Below are positions 1-9,408 of a DNA stretch of 64,000 nucleotides, piece after piece (the first letter of the stretch is position 1; every line of letters begins with the position of its first letter). The translations under genes were made by a program, and so were the position numbers. This stretch comes from Polaribacter glomeratus (GTDB taxonomy: Bacteria > Bacteroidota > Bacteroidia > Flavobacteriales > Flavobacteriaceae), in assembly GCF_002954665.1 (NCBI RefSeq), contig NZ_MSCM01000001.1, forward strand, positions 633,761 to 697,760. Reading direction: 5' to 3'. Below the pieces are notes generated by a model. It did no database searches, was not told the origin of the DNA, and worked only from the letters and a program-made list of their open reading frames with translations.

Positions 1-1056
1 TCTTTAGGCACTACTCTTAGCGGTTCTTGGCAAAGTGTTGAGATAGACATGTCTGCTTTTGATGGTGGTAATTTAGCAAACAAACAAAAGATAACACAGA
101 TTTTAATAGATTCAGATGGGGTTTCTGGCGTTGTATATATAGATAATTTTTATTTCTATAGAGCTCCTGCAGCAGCACCGTTTAATGACGGTTTATTAAA
201 TAACGGTGATTTTGAAAAAGGTAGCGAATCTTGGATTTTAGGTGTTAATAATAATGCTCCAGCACCCGTGGTAACTAATGCAGGTAATACTTATTATTCT
301 GTAAACGTAACAAATGCCAAACCAAGCGAGCCTTACCTTGTAAATATTAGTCAAAAACTAGAAATTATTCAAGGAAATACGTACACTTTAACTTTTGACG
401 CTTGGTCTGATGTAAATAGAGCTATTATAGCAGGAATTGGTTTAAGTGGGGGTAATTTTGCAAATGATTCTAAACCGGTCAATATTTCTACTGTGAAATC
501 AAATTATGAATTAACATTGTCATCAGCCGCTTTTGGAGCTGCAGATGCTCGCGTTTTATTCGATTTAAATGGACAAAATGGGTTGGTTAATATTGATAAT
601 GTTTCATTAAAATTAAATGTTAATAGTCTATTAACGAATGGAGATTTCGAAAATGGAAGTGATCCTTGGATTGTAGGTGTAGATGATAATCTTGCTGCAC
701 CAGTAGTAACAAATGCAGGCAATACATACTACTCTATTAATGTAACAAATGCAAAACCAAGTGAGCCTTATCTTGTAAATGTTAGTCAAAAACTTGAAAT
801 TATTAAAGGAAACTCTTATACTTTAACTTTTGATGCTTGGTCTGATGTAAATAGATCAATAATTGGAGGAATTGGTTTAAGTGGAGGCGATTTTTCGAAT
901 GATTCAAAACCAGTCGATATAACAACTGTAAGATCAACGTATACATTAACACTATCTTCTGATGCTTTTGGAGCAACAAATGCTAGAGTTTTATTTGATC
1001 TAAATGGACAAAATGGAATGGTTAATATAGATAACGTTTTATTGTCTATAAATTAA
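1..1056 (+). CDS. Surface glycan-binding protein with tandem CBM4/9-like repeats (5' partial)
   Basis: The reading frame is open to the left edge, so only the C-terminal 351 residues are visible; the ATG at 49 is internal. Window residues 1-55 are the end of a jelly-roll module (SGSWQSVEIDMSAF then VYIDNFYFYR) that recurs in three other proteins of this locus. Two 145-residue repeats follow, starting at nt 193 and nt 628, each with NGDFE near its start, a central LTFDAWSDVNR strand and a final VNIDNV strand, as in CBM4/9-type beta-sandwiches. No catalytic motif is visible. In laminarin loci such proteins sit downstream of SusCD and hold beta-glucan at the cell surface; that role is inferred from context. 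The two repeats are very similar, pointing to a fairly recent internal duplication. Confidence 0.75.
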   Translation, partial: SLGTTLSGSWQSVEIDMSAFDGGNLANKQKITQILIDSDGVSGVVYIDNFYFYRAPAAAPFNDGLLNNGDFEKGSESWILGVNNNAPAPVVTNAGNTYYSVNVTNAKPSEPYLVNISQKLEIIQGNTYTLTFDAWSDVNRAIIAGIGLSGGNFANDSKPVNISTVKSNYELTLSSAAFGAADARVLFDLNGQNGLVNIDNVSLKLNVNSLLTNGDFENGSDPWIVGVDDNLAAPVVTNAGNTYYSINVTNAKPSEPYLVNVSQKLEIIKGNSYTLTFDAWSDVNRSIIGGIGLSGGDFSNDSKPVDITTVRSTYTLTLSSDAFGATNARVLFDLNGQNGMVNIDNVLLSIN

Positions 1057-1090
1057 GTCTAGAACTATTAAAATTCTAAAAACAAATAAA

Positions 1091-2005
1091 ATGAAAATAA
1101 CAAAATATATAAAAGCATTCTTTTTTCTGATAACAATAGTTTTTATTGGTTGTCAAGAAAACGATTATACTTTTGGACAAATCATAGCGCCTTCAAATAT
1201 CCAAATTACAGCAGAAATTGTTGGAGCTGATGCTAGTAACCCAAATGGAGATGGAAGTGGAGTTGTAAACTTTACAGCAACTGCAGATAATGCAGTATCC
1301 TATAAATATGTCTTTAGTGGCTCAGAGACTGTTGCTTTATCGGGTAAAACTACTATTAGTTTTAGTACTTTAGGGTTAAATAAATATACAGTTACTGTAG
1401 TTGCATCTGGTATTGCAGGTGTTTCCTCTAGTAAAGCTGTACAAGTAGATGTATTATCTACATATTCAGCACCCGTAGAATTGAAATCAAAATTATATGG
1501 ATTTGATCCTGCAGACCCTACAGCAGTTAAAACTAAATCATGGAAAATTAAATCGGCTAAGCCAGGTCATTTTGGTTTGGGTCCAGTTGGGGGTTTAACT
1601 CCTACAGAGTGGTATAGTGCAGGAATAGATGAGAAAGCTGGTTTGGGAATGTACGATGATCGTTTTGTATTTAGTTCTGATGGTTCTTTTACCTATACAA
1701 CCAACGGTACTATTTTTGGAAGATCTCCGTATATTGTTAATGATTTAGGACCAAATACTACAGGAAATGTAAACGGCCCAGAAATAGAAAATTATCCTTT
1801 TGATGATTATACTGCAACTTATACTTTAACGGCTCCAGGAGGAGTAGAAACAATAAGTTTATCAGGTAATGGATTTATAGGTTATTATACAGGAGGAAAC
1901 CATAAATACCAAATTTTTGATAGAGATGTTCCTAATGAAATGATATTAAGAACTACAGACGGTAACGCTGAGTTTGATTGGTGGTTTATTATCATTCTTG
2001 AATAA
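1091..2005 (+). CDS. PKD-type surface glycan-binding lipoprotein
   Basis: 304 residues. The N-terminus has a basic start, a hydrophobic core and a lipobox (IVFIGC), so it is probably a lipoprotein. Residues about 35-125 look like a PKD/Ig-like beta-sandwich (GVVNFTATADNAVSYKYVF). Residues about 145-304 form a Trp- and Gly-rich domain (SWKIKSAKPGHFGLGP, EFDWWFIIILE) of the type found in lipoproteins at the end of SusCD units in laminarin loci. It starts 34 bp after the CBM4-like gene and is followed by a strong hairpin terminator, so it is the last gene of its operon. No catalytic residues are recognised; glucan binding is inferred. Confidence 0.7.
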   Translation: MKITKYIKAFFFLITIVFIGCQENDYTFGQIIAPSNIQITAEIVGADASNPNGDGSGVVNFTATADNAVSYKYVFSGSETVALSGKTTISFSTLGLNKYTVTVVASGIAGVSSSKAVQVDVLSTYSAPVELKSKLYGFDPADPTAVKTKSWKIKSAKPGHFGLGPVGGLTPTEWYSAGIDEKAGLGMYDDRFVFSSDGSFTYTTNGTIFGRSPYIVNDLGPNTTGNVNGPEIENYPFDDYTATYTLTAPGGVETISLSGNGFIGYYTGGNHKYQIFDRDVPNEMILRTTDGNAEFDWWFIIILE

Positions 2006-2022
2006 CAAGACTTAAGTTTAAT

Positions 2023-2052
2023 AAAAAAGGTCAGTTTATACTGACCTTTTTT
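2023..2052 (+). terminator. Rho-independent terminator after the first operon
   Basis: Perfect 12-bp arms (2023-2034 and 2041-2052) around a 6-nt TTTATA loop, with the 3' arm ending in six T. It lies 17 bp after the stop of the PKD lipoprotein gene. Confidence 0.9.
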
Positions 2053-2289
2053 ATTAATCCAATATGAATTTTTAAAATCAAAATAAATTTTTAAAAGTAA
2101 TTTAAATTAAATAATTCAGACGTTTCAAGTACTTTTTTTTACTTTTATACTAAGTGTAAACTCTTTTTTACCAAACCAATATGAAATGAAACAATACAAT
2201 ACCACAACATTTAGAAGGATACATTAAAAAGGGGTAATTTCTTTTGCTTCATAAATATCGTATTATCAGGCTTTTTGTGTAAATATTAT

Positions 2290-2350
2290 GATGTATGTTT
2301 TTTGTTTAGGTAATTATTAATAAAATAACAATAAAATTATTTTAGTTTTA
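2290..2350 (+). promoter_or_regulatory. Candidate activator box and promoter of the GH operon
   Basis: The 367 bp between the terminator and 2421 hold no gene. GATGTATGTTTTTTGT at 2290-2305 is found again at 21042-21057. A -7-like TAGTTTTA (2343-2350; flavobacterial consensus TANNTTTG) lies 37 nt after the box. A good -33 TTG is absent, as expected for an activator-dependent promoter. The transcription start and the regulator are unknown; no regulator gene is in the window. Confidence 0.45.
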
Positions 2351-2420
2351 TGAAATTCAAAAATATATCAAATAGAATTAAAAACCTTTAACGACTTATC
2401 ATTATTTAAAAAATCAAATT

Positions 2421-5400
2421 ATGAAGAATATTTTTTTAAGATTACTGCTTTTCTTATTCGTTTTAAATAGCTTTTCGCAGGCTGATAAAATTTCTATTTT
2501 CAGCGGTGAAAAAGGAATGAAACTACTTGTTAACGGCGAAGATTTTATTGTTAATGGTATTAATTGGGATTATGTTCCTATTGGTTACAATGTTTTGGAT
2601 GCTAAATTTTGGGAGAAATCTGATGCAATAATTAAAGCTGGTTTAGATCAGGAAATGCCCTTATGGCAAAATATGGGCGTTAACGCCATTAGAACTTATA
2701 TTGGAATGCCCCCAAAATGGGTTACTTATATTTACAAGAATTTTGGAATATACACAATGATTAATCACCAGTTTGGTGCTTATGGCGTTACTATTGGTGG
2801 TATTTATAACGCAAAAACAAACTATGCCGATCCTAAGGTTCGTAAAAACCTTATTGATGAATCGGTTAATATGTTAAAATTATACAAGGATACACCTGGT
2901 TTATTACTTTTTATGTTAGGTAATGAAAATAATTACCATTTAACTTGGGAAGGAGCTGAAACAGACTCGGGAGTTATAATCAACGATGACGATCAAGCAA
3001 AAAGAGCGCAAGCAAAAGCGATGTACAAGCTTTTTAACGACGCAACATTAGCAATGAAAGCAATCGATAAGTCTCATCCAATAGGTATTTGTAATGGAGA
3101 TTTATTGTATTTAGACATCGTTGCAGAACAATGTAAAGATATTGACATCTATGGAACTAATATGTATCGTGGAGTCTCTTTTTCTGATGCATTTAGTAGA
3201 GTTAGTAAAGAATTTAATAAGCCAATTTTATTTACAGAATTTGGTTCTGATGCTTTTAATGCAAAAGATAATAAAGAAGACCAATTAATGCAAGCACATT
3301 ATATGCTTAGTAATTGGAAAGAGATATATGAAAATGCTTATGGTTTAGGCAAAGCACAAAATTCTATAGGTGGTTTTACTTTTCAATCTAGTGATGGTTG
3401 GTTTAAAGCAGGTTTCGATGATAGAAAAAATGCAGATGTACACGATAGTAAAGCATCTTGGTCAAGCAACGGTTATGATTTAGATCAAGCAAAGTCTGGT
3501 GATAAAAATATGAATGAAGAGTGGTTTGGTATTGCTGCTAAAGGACCAACAGATATCAGAGGTCTTTATACACTTTATCCAAGAGCTTCATACTATGCTT
3601 TAAAACAAGCGCATCAACTTAATGTATTTGAAACAACTCCTATTACCGTTCAAAATTATTTTAAGAATATTAGCTTAATGGATGCTGTGTTAAAAGCAAG
3701 AGGCGATAAAGCGGCTATGGGAAGCACTGAGGTATTAAAAATAAGTAATTTAAGAGCAGAGTTTACAACATTCAATACAGGAGGTTCTTTATTAACAACT
3801 CCACAATTTGCAGATGGAACTGGTGATGCTTTTCCTGACAGATTAGGTTTTGATCATATGCAATCTTACTTTGTAGGTGTTCAAGGTCAACCTTCTGCAA
3901 ATATGAAAGCAGAAGTTAATTTTAATATTTTAGGAAATGTTGCAGGAAATCCTATTGATGACATCTTTTACGAAAATGTTGGTAGACCAACTCAAGTAGA
4001 AACGCCAAATGGTACTGCAACTTTAACAGATAATAATAGATTAAGAGTTTATAATGCAGAATTTGAATGGAATGCAGAAGACTTCGATTTAAGAGGTTTT
4101 TATAGAACAGGTCATTATCATTGGGGTTATGAAGGAGATTTCTTTGCGCTTTATCCAGAGGCATACTACGGACCTAATTTAGATATCTATAATGGTGAAA
4201 TTTCTGGAATTGAAGTAGATGGAAAAGGTGTTTTATCAGGATTAAAAGCTGCTTTTGGACCACAATTGTGGTGGGGAGCAAATCCAGCTGTTTTATTAAA
4301 GTATCAAAGAACTATTAAAGGCTTAGACTTTTCAGCTATTTATCATAAAGATATAGTTTCAGGTTCTGGTTTAGATGAAAACGGAAATAGAGTTTTAGAT
4401 CCTACACAGTTAAGAACAGGAGTAATACCAGCTTTACCAACAGAAAGAGCAACAATCGCTGTTGAGAAAAAAGGAGATAATTTTGGAATTCAACTTGGTG
4501 CTATTTGGGGAGGTAATCCTTTAAACGGTAGAGTGTATCAAGATATAAATGAAAATGGACAAGTTGTAAATGACAAAATTCAATCAAAAGACAATTGGGG
4601 AGGTAAAGCAAAAATAACGTACACAAATGCAGGTTTTAATTGGTATGCACAAGGTTCTGTTATGGGCTTAGTAGCAAACGGTGGTGCAGATGCTACACTT
4701 ACTTTTACAGGATGGAAATTAAAAGATTCTGGAAGTGGTAATATGAGCAATATACTTACAGGTATTTCATATAATTTTGGTGGTAAATTTCAAATTGCAC
4801 CAAATTTCATGTATCAAAAACCATTAGTAGAAGCGATGCCAAATGGTGGTAATGCGCCAGGAAGATTAAGAAATTTTGTTGATGATCCTTTTGTTGTAAG
4901 AGCTGGTAACAGAGAGATGACCGCAGGAGAAATTTTATTCACTTTTGATCCTACTCCAGCAACTTATATGTACGAATTTGACAACGATAGAGCAGAAGAT
5001 GCTAAGTTTGCGATGAATTTAGGATTTGTATTTAGACAATTACCTACTACACAAGATGCTGCCATTGGTTTCTTAGCAAATCGTTCTTCATTTGCATTTT
5101 CAAAATCGGCTCCAGCAGCAGATTTATGGGAAATTAATTCAAGAATGGTTTCTAAAATAAATCCAGATTTAGGCTTAATAGCAAATTTCTACTATGGAAC
5201 AGGTCAAGCAAATGGAGATAGCGAAAGATTAATTTATAGAGGTGGTGCAGATTTAAGAATGATTTATAATAAAATGAAACTTACAGGAATGGTGAAAGTG
5301 AACGATTGGGGACCTTTTGATTATCACAGAGATTTTAACTTAACTTTTCCATTACAATTAATGCTTGATTTTTCAACTTCAGTAGGTAAACCTAATTGGT

Positions 5401-5588
5401 TTTTATTGCCTGATACAAAAGTTGGTATTAGAGGAACTTGGAGAGCTTTAGATCAATTTTCACCAAGATATCTTCCTACGCAAACTACAAATGAGTTTGA
5501 TACTGCACCAACAATCAGTCCTGTTGGTTTTCCTAATGGATCAGAATGGGAAATTAGAACATATGTTCATATCAATATAGGAAAATAG
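2421..5588 (+). CDS. Clan GH-A glycoside hydrolase with C-terminal beta-barrel-like region
   Basis: 1055 residues. Signal peptide about 1-20, no lipobox. Residues about 25-400 form a TIM-barrel glycosidase of clan GH-A (GH2_C/GH5/GH72/GH158-like). The probable acid/base is E169 in LGNENN and the probable nucleophile is E273 in FTEFGSD. Residues about 430-1055 have no catalytic look; they alternate polar and hydrophobic residues in many short strands separated by Gly/Asn/Asp turns and end in YVHINIGK, resembling an outer-membrane porin or barrel. First gene of the ten-gene operon, 12 bp before the next. The locus suggests a beta-1,3-glucan substrate, possibly through endo-cleavage or transglycosylation. 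The exact GH family cannot be set by eye. Confidence 0.7.
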   Translation: MKNIFLRLLLFLFVLNSFSQADKISIFSGEKGMKLLVNGEDFIVNGINWDYVPIGYNVLDAKFWEKSDAIIKAGLDQEMPLWQNMGVNAIRTYIGMPPKWVTYIYKNFGIYTMINHQFGAYGVTIGGIYNAKTNYADPKVRKNLIDESVNMLKLYKDTPGLLLFMLGNENNYHLTWEGAETDSGVIINDDDQAKRAQAKAMYKLFNDATLAMKAIDKSHPIGICNGDLLYLDIVAEQCKDIDIYGTNMYRGVSFSDAFSRVSKEFNKPILFTEFGSDAFNAKDNKEDQLMQAHYMLSNWKEIYENAYGLGKAQNSIGGFTFQSSDGWFKAGFDDRKNADVHDSKASWSSNGYDLDQAKSGDKNMNEEWFGIAAKGPTDIRGLYTLYPRASYYALKQAHQLNVFETTPITVQNYFKNISLMDAVLKARGDKAAMGSTEVLKISNLRAEFTTFNTGGSLLTTPQFADGTGDAFPDRLGFDHMQSYFVGVQGQPSANMKAEVNFNILGNVAGNPIDDIFYENVGRPTQVETPNGTATLTDNNRLRVYNAEFEWNAEDFDLRGFYRTGHYHWGYEGDFFALYPEAYYGPNLDIYNGEISGIEVDGKGVLSGLKAAFGPQLWWGANPAVLLKYQRTIKGLDFSAIYHKDIVSGSGLDENGNRVLDPTQLRTGVIPALPTERATIAVEKKGDNFGIQLGAIWGGNPLNGRVYQDINENGQVVNDKIQSKDNWGGKAKITYTNAGFNWYAQGSVMGLVANGGADATLTFTGWKLKDSGSGNMSNILTGISYNFGGKFQIAPNFMYQKPLVEAMPNGGNAPGRLRNFVDDPFVVRAGNREMTAGEILFTFDPTPATYMYEFDNDRAEDAKFAMNLGFVFRQLPTTQDAAIGFLANRSSFAFSKSAPAADLWEINSRMVSKINPDLGLIANFYYGTGQANGDSERLIYRGGADLRMIYNKMKLTGMVKVNDWGPFDYHRDFNLTFPLQLMLDFSTSVGKPNWFLLPDTKVGIRGTWRALDQFSPRYLPTQTTNEFDTAPTISPVGFPNGSEWEIRTYVHINIGK

Positions 5589-5600
5589 AAATCTTATACA

Positions 5601-7004
5601 ATGAGAAATAATAATCTATTTAGTTTACGAAATTTTGCAATGTTGGCATTATTAGGTATTGTTACTACTAGTTGCGAAAGAGAGCTTTCGCAAGAAGCAG
5701 AATTAGCAGGATATCCTACCAACGCAGAAGTGTTTATAGATGCTTTTAGCAGTGGTTTAGAATACTATCCTTTTGCAGGTTCTAAAATGACCGCTTTCTC
5801 TGTGGATACAGAAATAAAATATCAAGGAAAAGCTTCTATGCGTTTCGATGTGCCTAATTTTGGTGATCCAGAAGGGGCATTTGCTGGTGCAATCTTTAGG
5901 GATGATAACGGAGGTAGAAATTTATCTGGATATGATGTACTTACTTTTTGGGCAAAATCGTCAAAGGCAGCTACCATAAATGATATCGGTTTTGGTCAAG
6001 ACTTTGGCGAAAATAAATTTCAGGTAAGTAAACAAGGTCTTCGTTTAACCACAAATTGGGTTAAATATACGATTCCCATACCAATGGCATCTAAACTTAC
6101 CAAAGAAAGTGGTTTAATGTGGTTTGCGGAAGGACCAGAAGGCGGAGATGGTTATTCTTTTTGGATAGACGAATTAAAATTTGAAAAATTAGGAACGGTG
6201 GCTCAACTTAGGCCAGCAATTCAAAATGGTGAACATATTATTACAGATTCATTTATTGGTGTAAATGTTAAGGTTGCAGGTTTAATTCAAACTTTTAATT
6301 TAGTCTCAGGAATTGATCAAACAATAGCAGTAGCAGCTAATTATTATCAGTTTTTATCTTCAGATCCATCGGTAGCAAAAGTAAGTGAATCAGGTGTGGT
6401 AGAAGTTATTTCTGAAGGAACAGCAGTTATCACTGCAACTCTAGGAGAGCTAGAAGCATCAGGTTCTTTAACAATTAAATCAAGGGGTTATTTTGTTTTT
6501 CCAACAAAACCAACAAGAGCATCAAGTAATGTAATTTCTATATTTAGCGATCACTACAACAATACACCTGTAGATTTTTATAATGGATATTGGCAACCAT
6601 ACCAAACTACACTATCTGCTGATTTTAGTGTTAATGGCGATCAGATACTAAATTATACTAACTTTAACTTTGTTGGTATTCAATTTGCAAATCCTATCGT
6701 AGATGCAACCCAAAAAGCTAACTTACATTTTGATTTGTACATACCAGGAGTAGTGCCATCAAACTTCGACTTTTTAGTAACTATTGTAGATTTTGGACCA
6801 GACCAAGCTAGTGGCGGTGGTGATGATACTAGAAAACAGTTATTTGTTAGAAAATCAGCAAGTATTGTTGCAAATGCCTGGATGCCTATAGAGTTCTCTT
6901 TGTCATCAACAGTTAGAAATAACGTAGGTCAAATTATCTTTGAAAATATTAATTTCTCATCTTTAAGAAATATATATTTAGATAATATTTATTTTTATAA
7001 TTAA
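5601..7004 (+). CDS. Glucan-binding lipoprotein with jelly-roll and Big_2 domains (copy 1)
   Basis: 467 residues. Lipobox IVTTSC after a hydrophobic stretch. Three modules: residues about 35-205, a jelly roll with SMRFDVPNFGDPEGAFAGA and FWIDELKFEKLG; about 215-295, a Big_2-type Ig fold (SDPSVAKVSESGVVEVISEGTA); about 305-467, a second jelly roll ending in IYLDNIYFYN. The order matches the downstream gene, so the two are tandem paralogues. No catalytic acids are recognised. It is likely surface-exposed and binds laminarin; binding is inferred from module type and operon position. Confidence 0.7.
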   Translation: MRNNNLFSLRNFAMLALLGIVTTSCERELSQEAELAGYPTNAEVFIDAFSSGLEYYPFAGSKMTAFSVDTEIKYQGKASMRFDVPNFGDPEGAFAGAIFRDDNGGRNLSGYDVLTFWAKSSKAATINDIGFGQDFGENKFQVSKQGLRLTTNWVKYTIPIPMASKLTKESGLMWFAEGPEGGDGYSFWIDELKFEKLGTVAQLRPAIQNGEHIITDSFIGVNVKVAGLIQTFNLVSGIDQTIAVAANYYQFLSSDPSVAKVSESGVVEVISEGTAVITATLGELEASGSLTIKSRGYFVFPTKPTRASSNVISIFSDHYNNTPVDFYNGYWQPYQTTLSADFSVNGDQILNYTNFNFVGIQFANPIVDATQKANLHFDLYIPGVVPSNFDFLVTIVDFGPDQASGGGDDTRKQLFVRKSASIVANAWMPIEFSLSSTVRNNVGQIIFENINFSSLRNIYLDNIYFYN

Positions 7005-7057
7005 TTAATATTGATGTGTATTTAAGTACACGTTTCTAATAAAAAAAATAAAAAAAA

Positions 7058-8479
7058 ATGAAAAAAATACAAATTTTGAATTTAAAAAAGGCGTTTTTTT
7101 TAACGCTAATTTTTTCAGTATCATTAAGTTGTGAGAGAGAGATTTCTTCGGATGTAAGCTTGGCAACTTATCCAAGAACTGCTGAGGTTTTCACGGATAG
7201 TCCCGTAGGTATGGGAACTAACTTTTATTTTCCATATGGTCCAGATGCTACAAACCCAGTTGGTTCAAAATTAACAGCATGGTCAATAGACGATAAAGAA
7301 AGTTATCAAGGTAGCTCTTCTATGCGCTTTAATGTACCAAACTCAACCGATCCTGAAGGGAATTTTGCAGGCGCTTTATTTTTAATTGATGGCGCGGGTA
7401 GAGATTTAACAGGCTTTAATGCACTTACTTTTTGGGCAAAATCTTCTCAAGGAGCTATTATTGCTGAAATCGGTTTTGGAGAGCCAGAATTAACAGCAAA
7501 GCTGGTAAACTTAAGTCTATCAACAGAATGGACTAAGTTTATAATTCCTATTCCAGATGCATCAAAATTAACTAAAGAAAGAGGAATGTTATTTTATTCT
7601 GCTGGCGCAATAAACGGATTTGGATATACTTTTTGGATGGATGAAGTTAAGTTCGAAAATCTAGGAACTATAGGTCAATCAAGACCATTTATAAATAACG
7701 GTTTAGATGTAACCGGAGTTGCTTTTGTAGGTGAAAATTTAGCAATAAGTGGAGTAGGTGTTACTTCTAATTTAGGCAATGGTAAAGACGTAAATGTAGT
7801 GGCTTCTTCAAGTTATTTTAACTTTTCTTCTTCTAATGCTAACGTAGCGCAAGCAAATGGGAATCAAGTTTTTTTAGCAGGTGAAGGCTCTGCTGTTGTT
7901 ACAGCAGAATTAAAAGGAGTGCAAGCTACAGGTTCTTTAGAGGTTAGTTCTATTGCTTTAGCACCAACACCAACTTTAGAAGCTGCAAAAGTAATAGCTG
8001 TTTTTAGTGATGCTTATATAAACAGACCAGTAGATTATTTTAACGGGTATTGGACGTTCTCTACAACTCAAGGTCAAGACGATATTAACATTAACGGAAA
8101 TAATATTATCAAGTACACTGCACTTAATTTCGTAGGAACAGAGTTTCAAGGTGCCAAAACAATCAATGCTTCTGCTATGACACATTTTCATATAGATATT
8201 TTTCTAGAAAATGATTTAAAACCAGGAGACTTTTTAAGGATTCAGATACAAGATTTAGGTTCTGATAATGTATTTGGTGGTGGTAATGATAGACAAGGTG
8301 CTCTTACTTTAAGAAGCACAAGTGCTACACCATTAGTAAATGGTAGTTGGATAAGTGTTGATGTTCCTTTATCAAGTTTTTCAGGGTTATCAACTAGGTC
8401 TAATTTAGCGCAATTAGTATATGTATCAGATGGCACAATTTCAAGTGTTTTTCTAGATAACATCTATTTCCATAATTAA
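7058..8479 (+). CDS. Glucan-binding lipoprotein with jelly-roll and Big_2 domains (copy 2)
   Basis: 473 residues, paralogue of the preceding gene with the same layout: lipobox SVSLSC; jelly roll about 40-215 (SMRFNVPNSTDPEGNFAGA, FWMDEVKFENLG); Ig-like segment about 225-297; second jelly roll about 310-473 (YINRPVDYFNGYW, AMTHFHIDIFL, VFLDNIYFHN). The N-terminal module carries an insertion absent from copy 1 (VGMGTNFYFPYGPDATNP). The copies have clearly diverged, so this is an old duplication, perhaps with different glucan-length or branch preference. Function inferred from context. Confidence 0.7.
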   Translation: MKKIQILNLKKAFFLTLIFSVSLSCEREISSDVSLATYPRTAEVFTDSPVGMGTNFYFPYGPDATNPVGSKLTAWSIDDKESYQGSSSMRFNVPNSTDPEGNFAGALFLIDGAGRDLTGFNALTFWAKSSQGAIIAEIGFGEPELTAKLVNLSLSTEWTKFIIPIPDASKLTKERGMLFYSAGAINGFGYTFWMDEVKFENLGTIGQSRPFINNGLDVTGVAFVGENLAISGVGVTSNLGNGKDVNVVASSSYFNFSSSNANVAQANGNQVFLAGEGSAVVTAELKGVQATGSLEVSSIALAPTPTLEAAKVIAVFSDAYINRPVDYFNGYWTFSTTQGQDDININGNNIIKYTALNFVGTEFQGAKTINASAMTHFHIDIFLENDLKPGDFLRIQIQDLGSDNVFGGGNDRQGALTLRSTSATPLVNGSWISVDVPLSSFSGLSTRSNLAQLVYVSDGTISSVFLDNIYFHN

Positions 8480-8507
8480 TAAAAATAAACTCTTATAGAA
8501 TAGCACT

Positions 8508-9353
8508 ATGAATATTATAAATAAATTAAAAGAAGTTTCTAAATATGTTTTAATACTAATGCTAGTATTATCTTATGCTAGTTGTAATTTAGATGAAACA
8601 CAAACTGTTACAACGCTAAACAATTTAGTTTGGGAAGATGATTTTAACACAAACGGAACATTAGATGCTTCAAAATGGGCATATAATATAGGTACTGGTG
8701 ATAACGGTTGGGGTAATAATGAATTACAATATTACCGCTCAGAGAATGTAAAAGTACAAGATGGTATGTTACATATTACCGCTAAAAAAGAAAATTTTCA
8801 AGGTGCTGGATATACTTCAGGTAGAATTTTAACAAAAGGTTTATACGAACAAAAATTTGGACGTATTGAAGCTAGAATTAAACTTCCTTTCGGAAAAGGA
8901 TATTGGCCTGCATTTTGGATGTTAGGAGCAAATCTACAAGAAGGTGTTGAAACTCCGGATGATCCATCAACAGTTTTTTGGCCTTTAGCAGGTGAAATAG
9001 ATATCATGGAATATCTTGGTAACAAACCAACTACTGTTTTAGGTTCTGTTCACGGACCAGGTTATTCTGGAGGCGAAGCTGTTTCTAAAGCGTATACCTT
9101 AATGAATGATAGATTTGATACTGGTTTTCATGTTTTTGGAATAGAATGGGGAGAAAATTATATAAATTATTATGTAGATAATGTTTTATACAACCAAATT
9201 ACACCTGCAGATGTTTCTGGAGAATGGGTTTTTAACAAACCGTATTTTATAATTTTAAACATGGCTATTGGTGGCAATTTACCAGGTTCTCCAAATTCGG
9301 AAACTGTTTTTCCACAAACAATGATTATAGATTATGTTAAAGTGTATCAATAA
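8508..9353 (+). CDS. GH16 endo-beta-1,3-glucanase (laminarinase) lipoprotein
   Basis: 281 residues. Lipobox LSYASC. The rest is one GH16 domain: WEDDFN start, WGNNELQYY (substrate-cleft Trp and Asn), GRILTKG, KGYWPAFWMLG, and the signature GEIDIMEYLG with nucleophile E163, assisting D165 and acid/base E168; it ends IDYVKVYQ. EIDIME with the extra Met is the form typical of laminarinases rather than agarases or carrageenases. Being a lipoprotein, it probably makes the first internal cuts in laminarin at the outer membrane. It lies between the binding lipoproteins and the phosphorylase in one operon. Confidence 0.93.
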   Translation: MNIINKLKEVSKYVLILMLVLSYASCNLDETQTVTTLNNLVWEDDFNTNGTLDASKWAYNIGTGDNGWGNNELQYYRSENVKVQDGMLHITAKKENFQGAGYTSGRILTKGLYEQKFGRIEARIKLPFGKGYWPAFWMLGANLQEGVETPDDPSTVFWPLAGEIDIMEYLGNKPTTVLGSVHGPGYSGGEAVSKAYTLMNDRFDTGFHVFGIEWGENYINYYVDNVLYNQITPADVSGEWVFNKPYFIILNMAIGGNLPGSPNSETVFPQTMIIDYVKVYQ

Positions 9354-9408
9354 ATAAAAATTCAATTAAGAAAAAATTAATAACCAAACTGTTTCTTACA
9401 AATATTAT

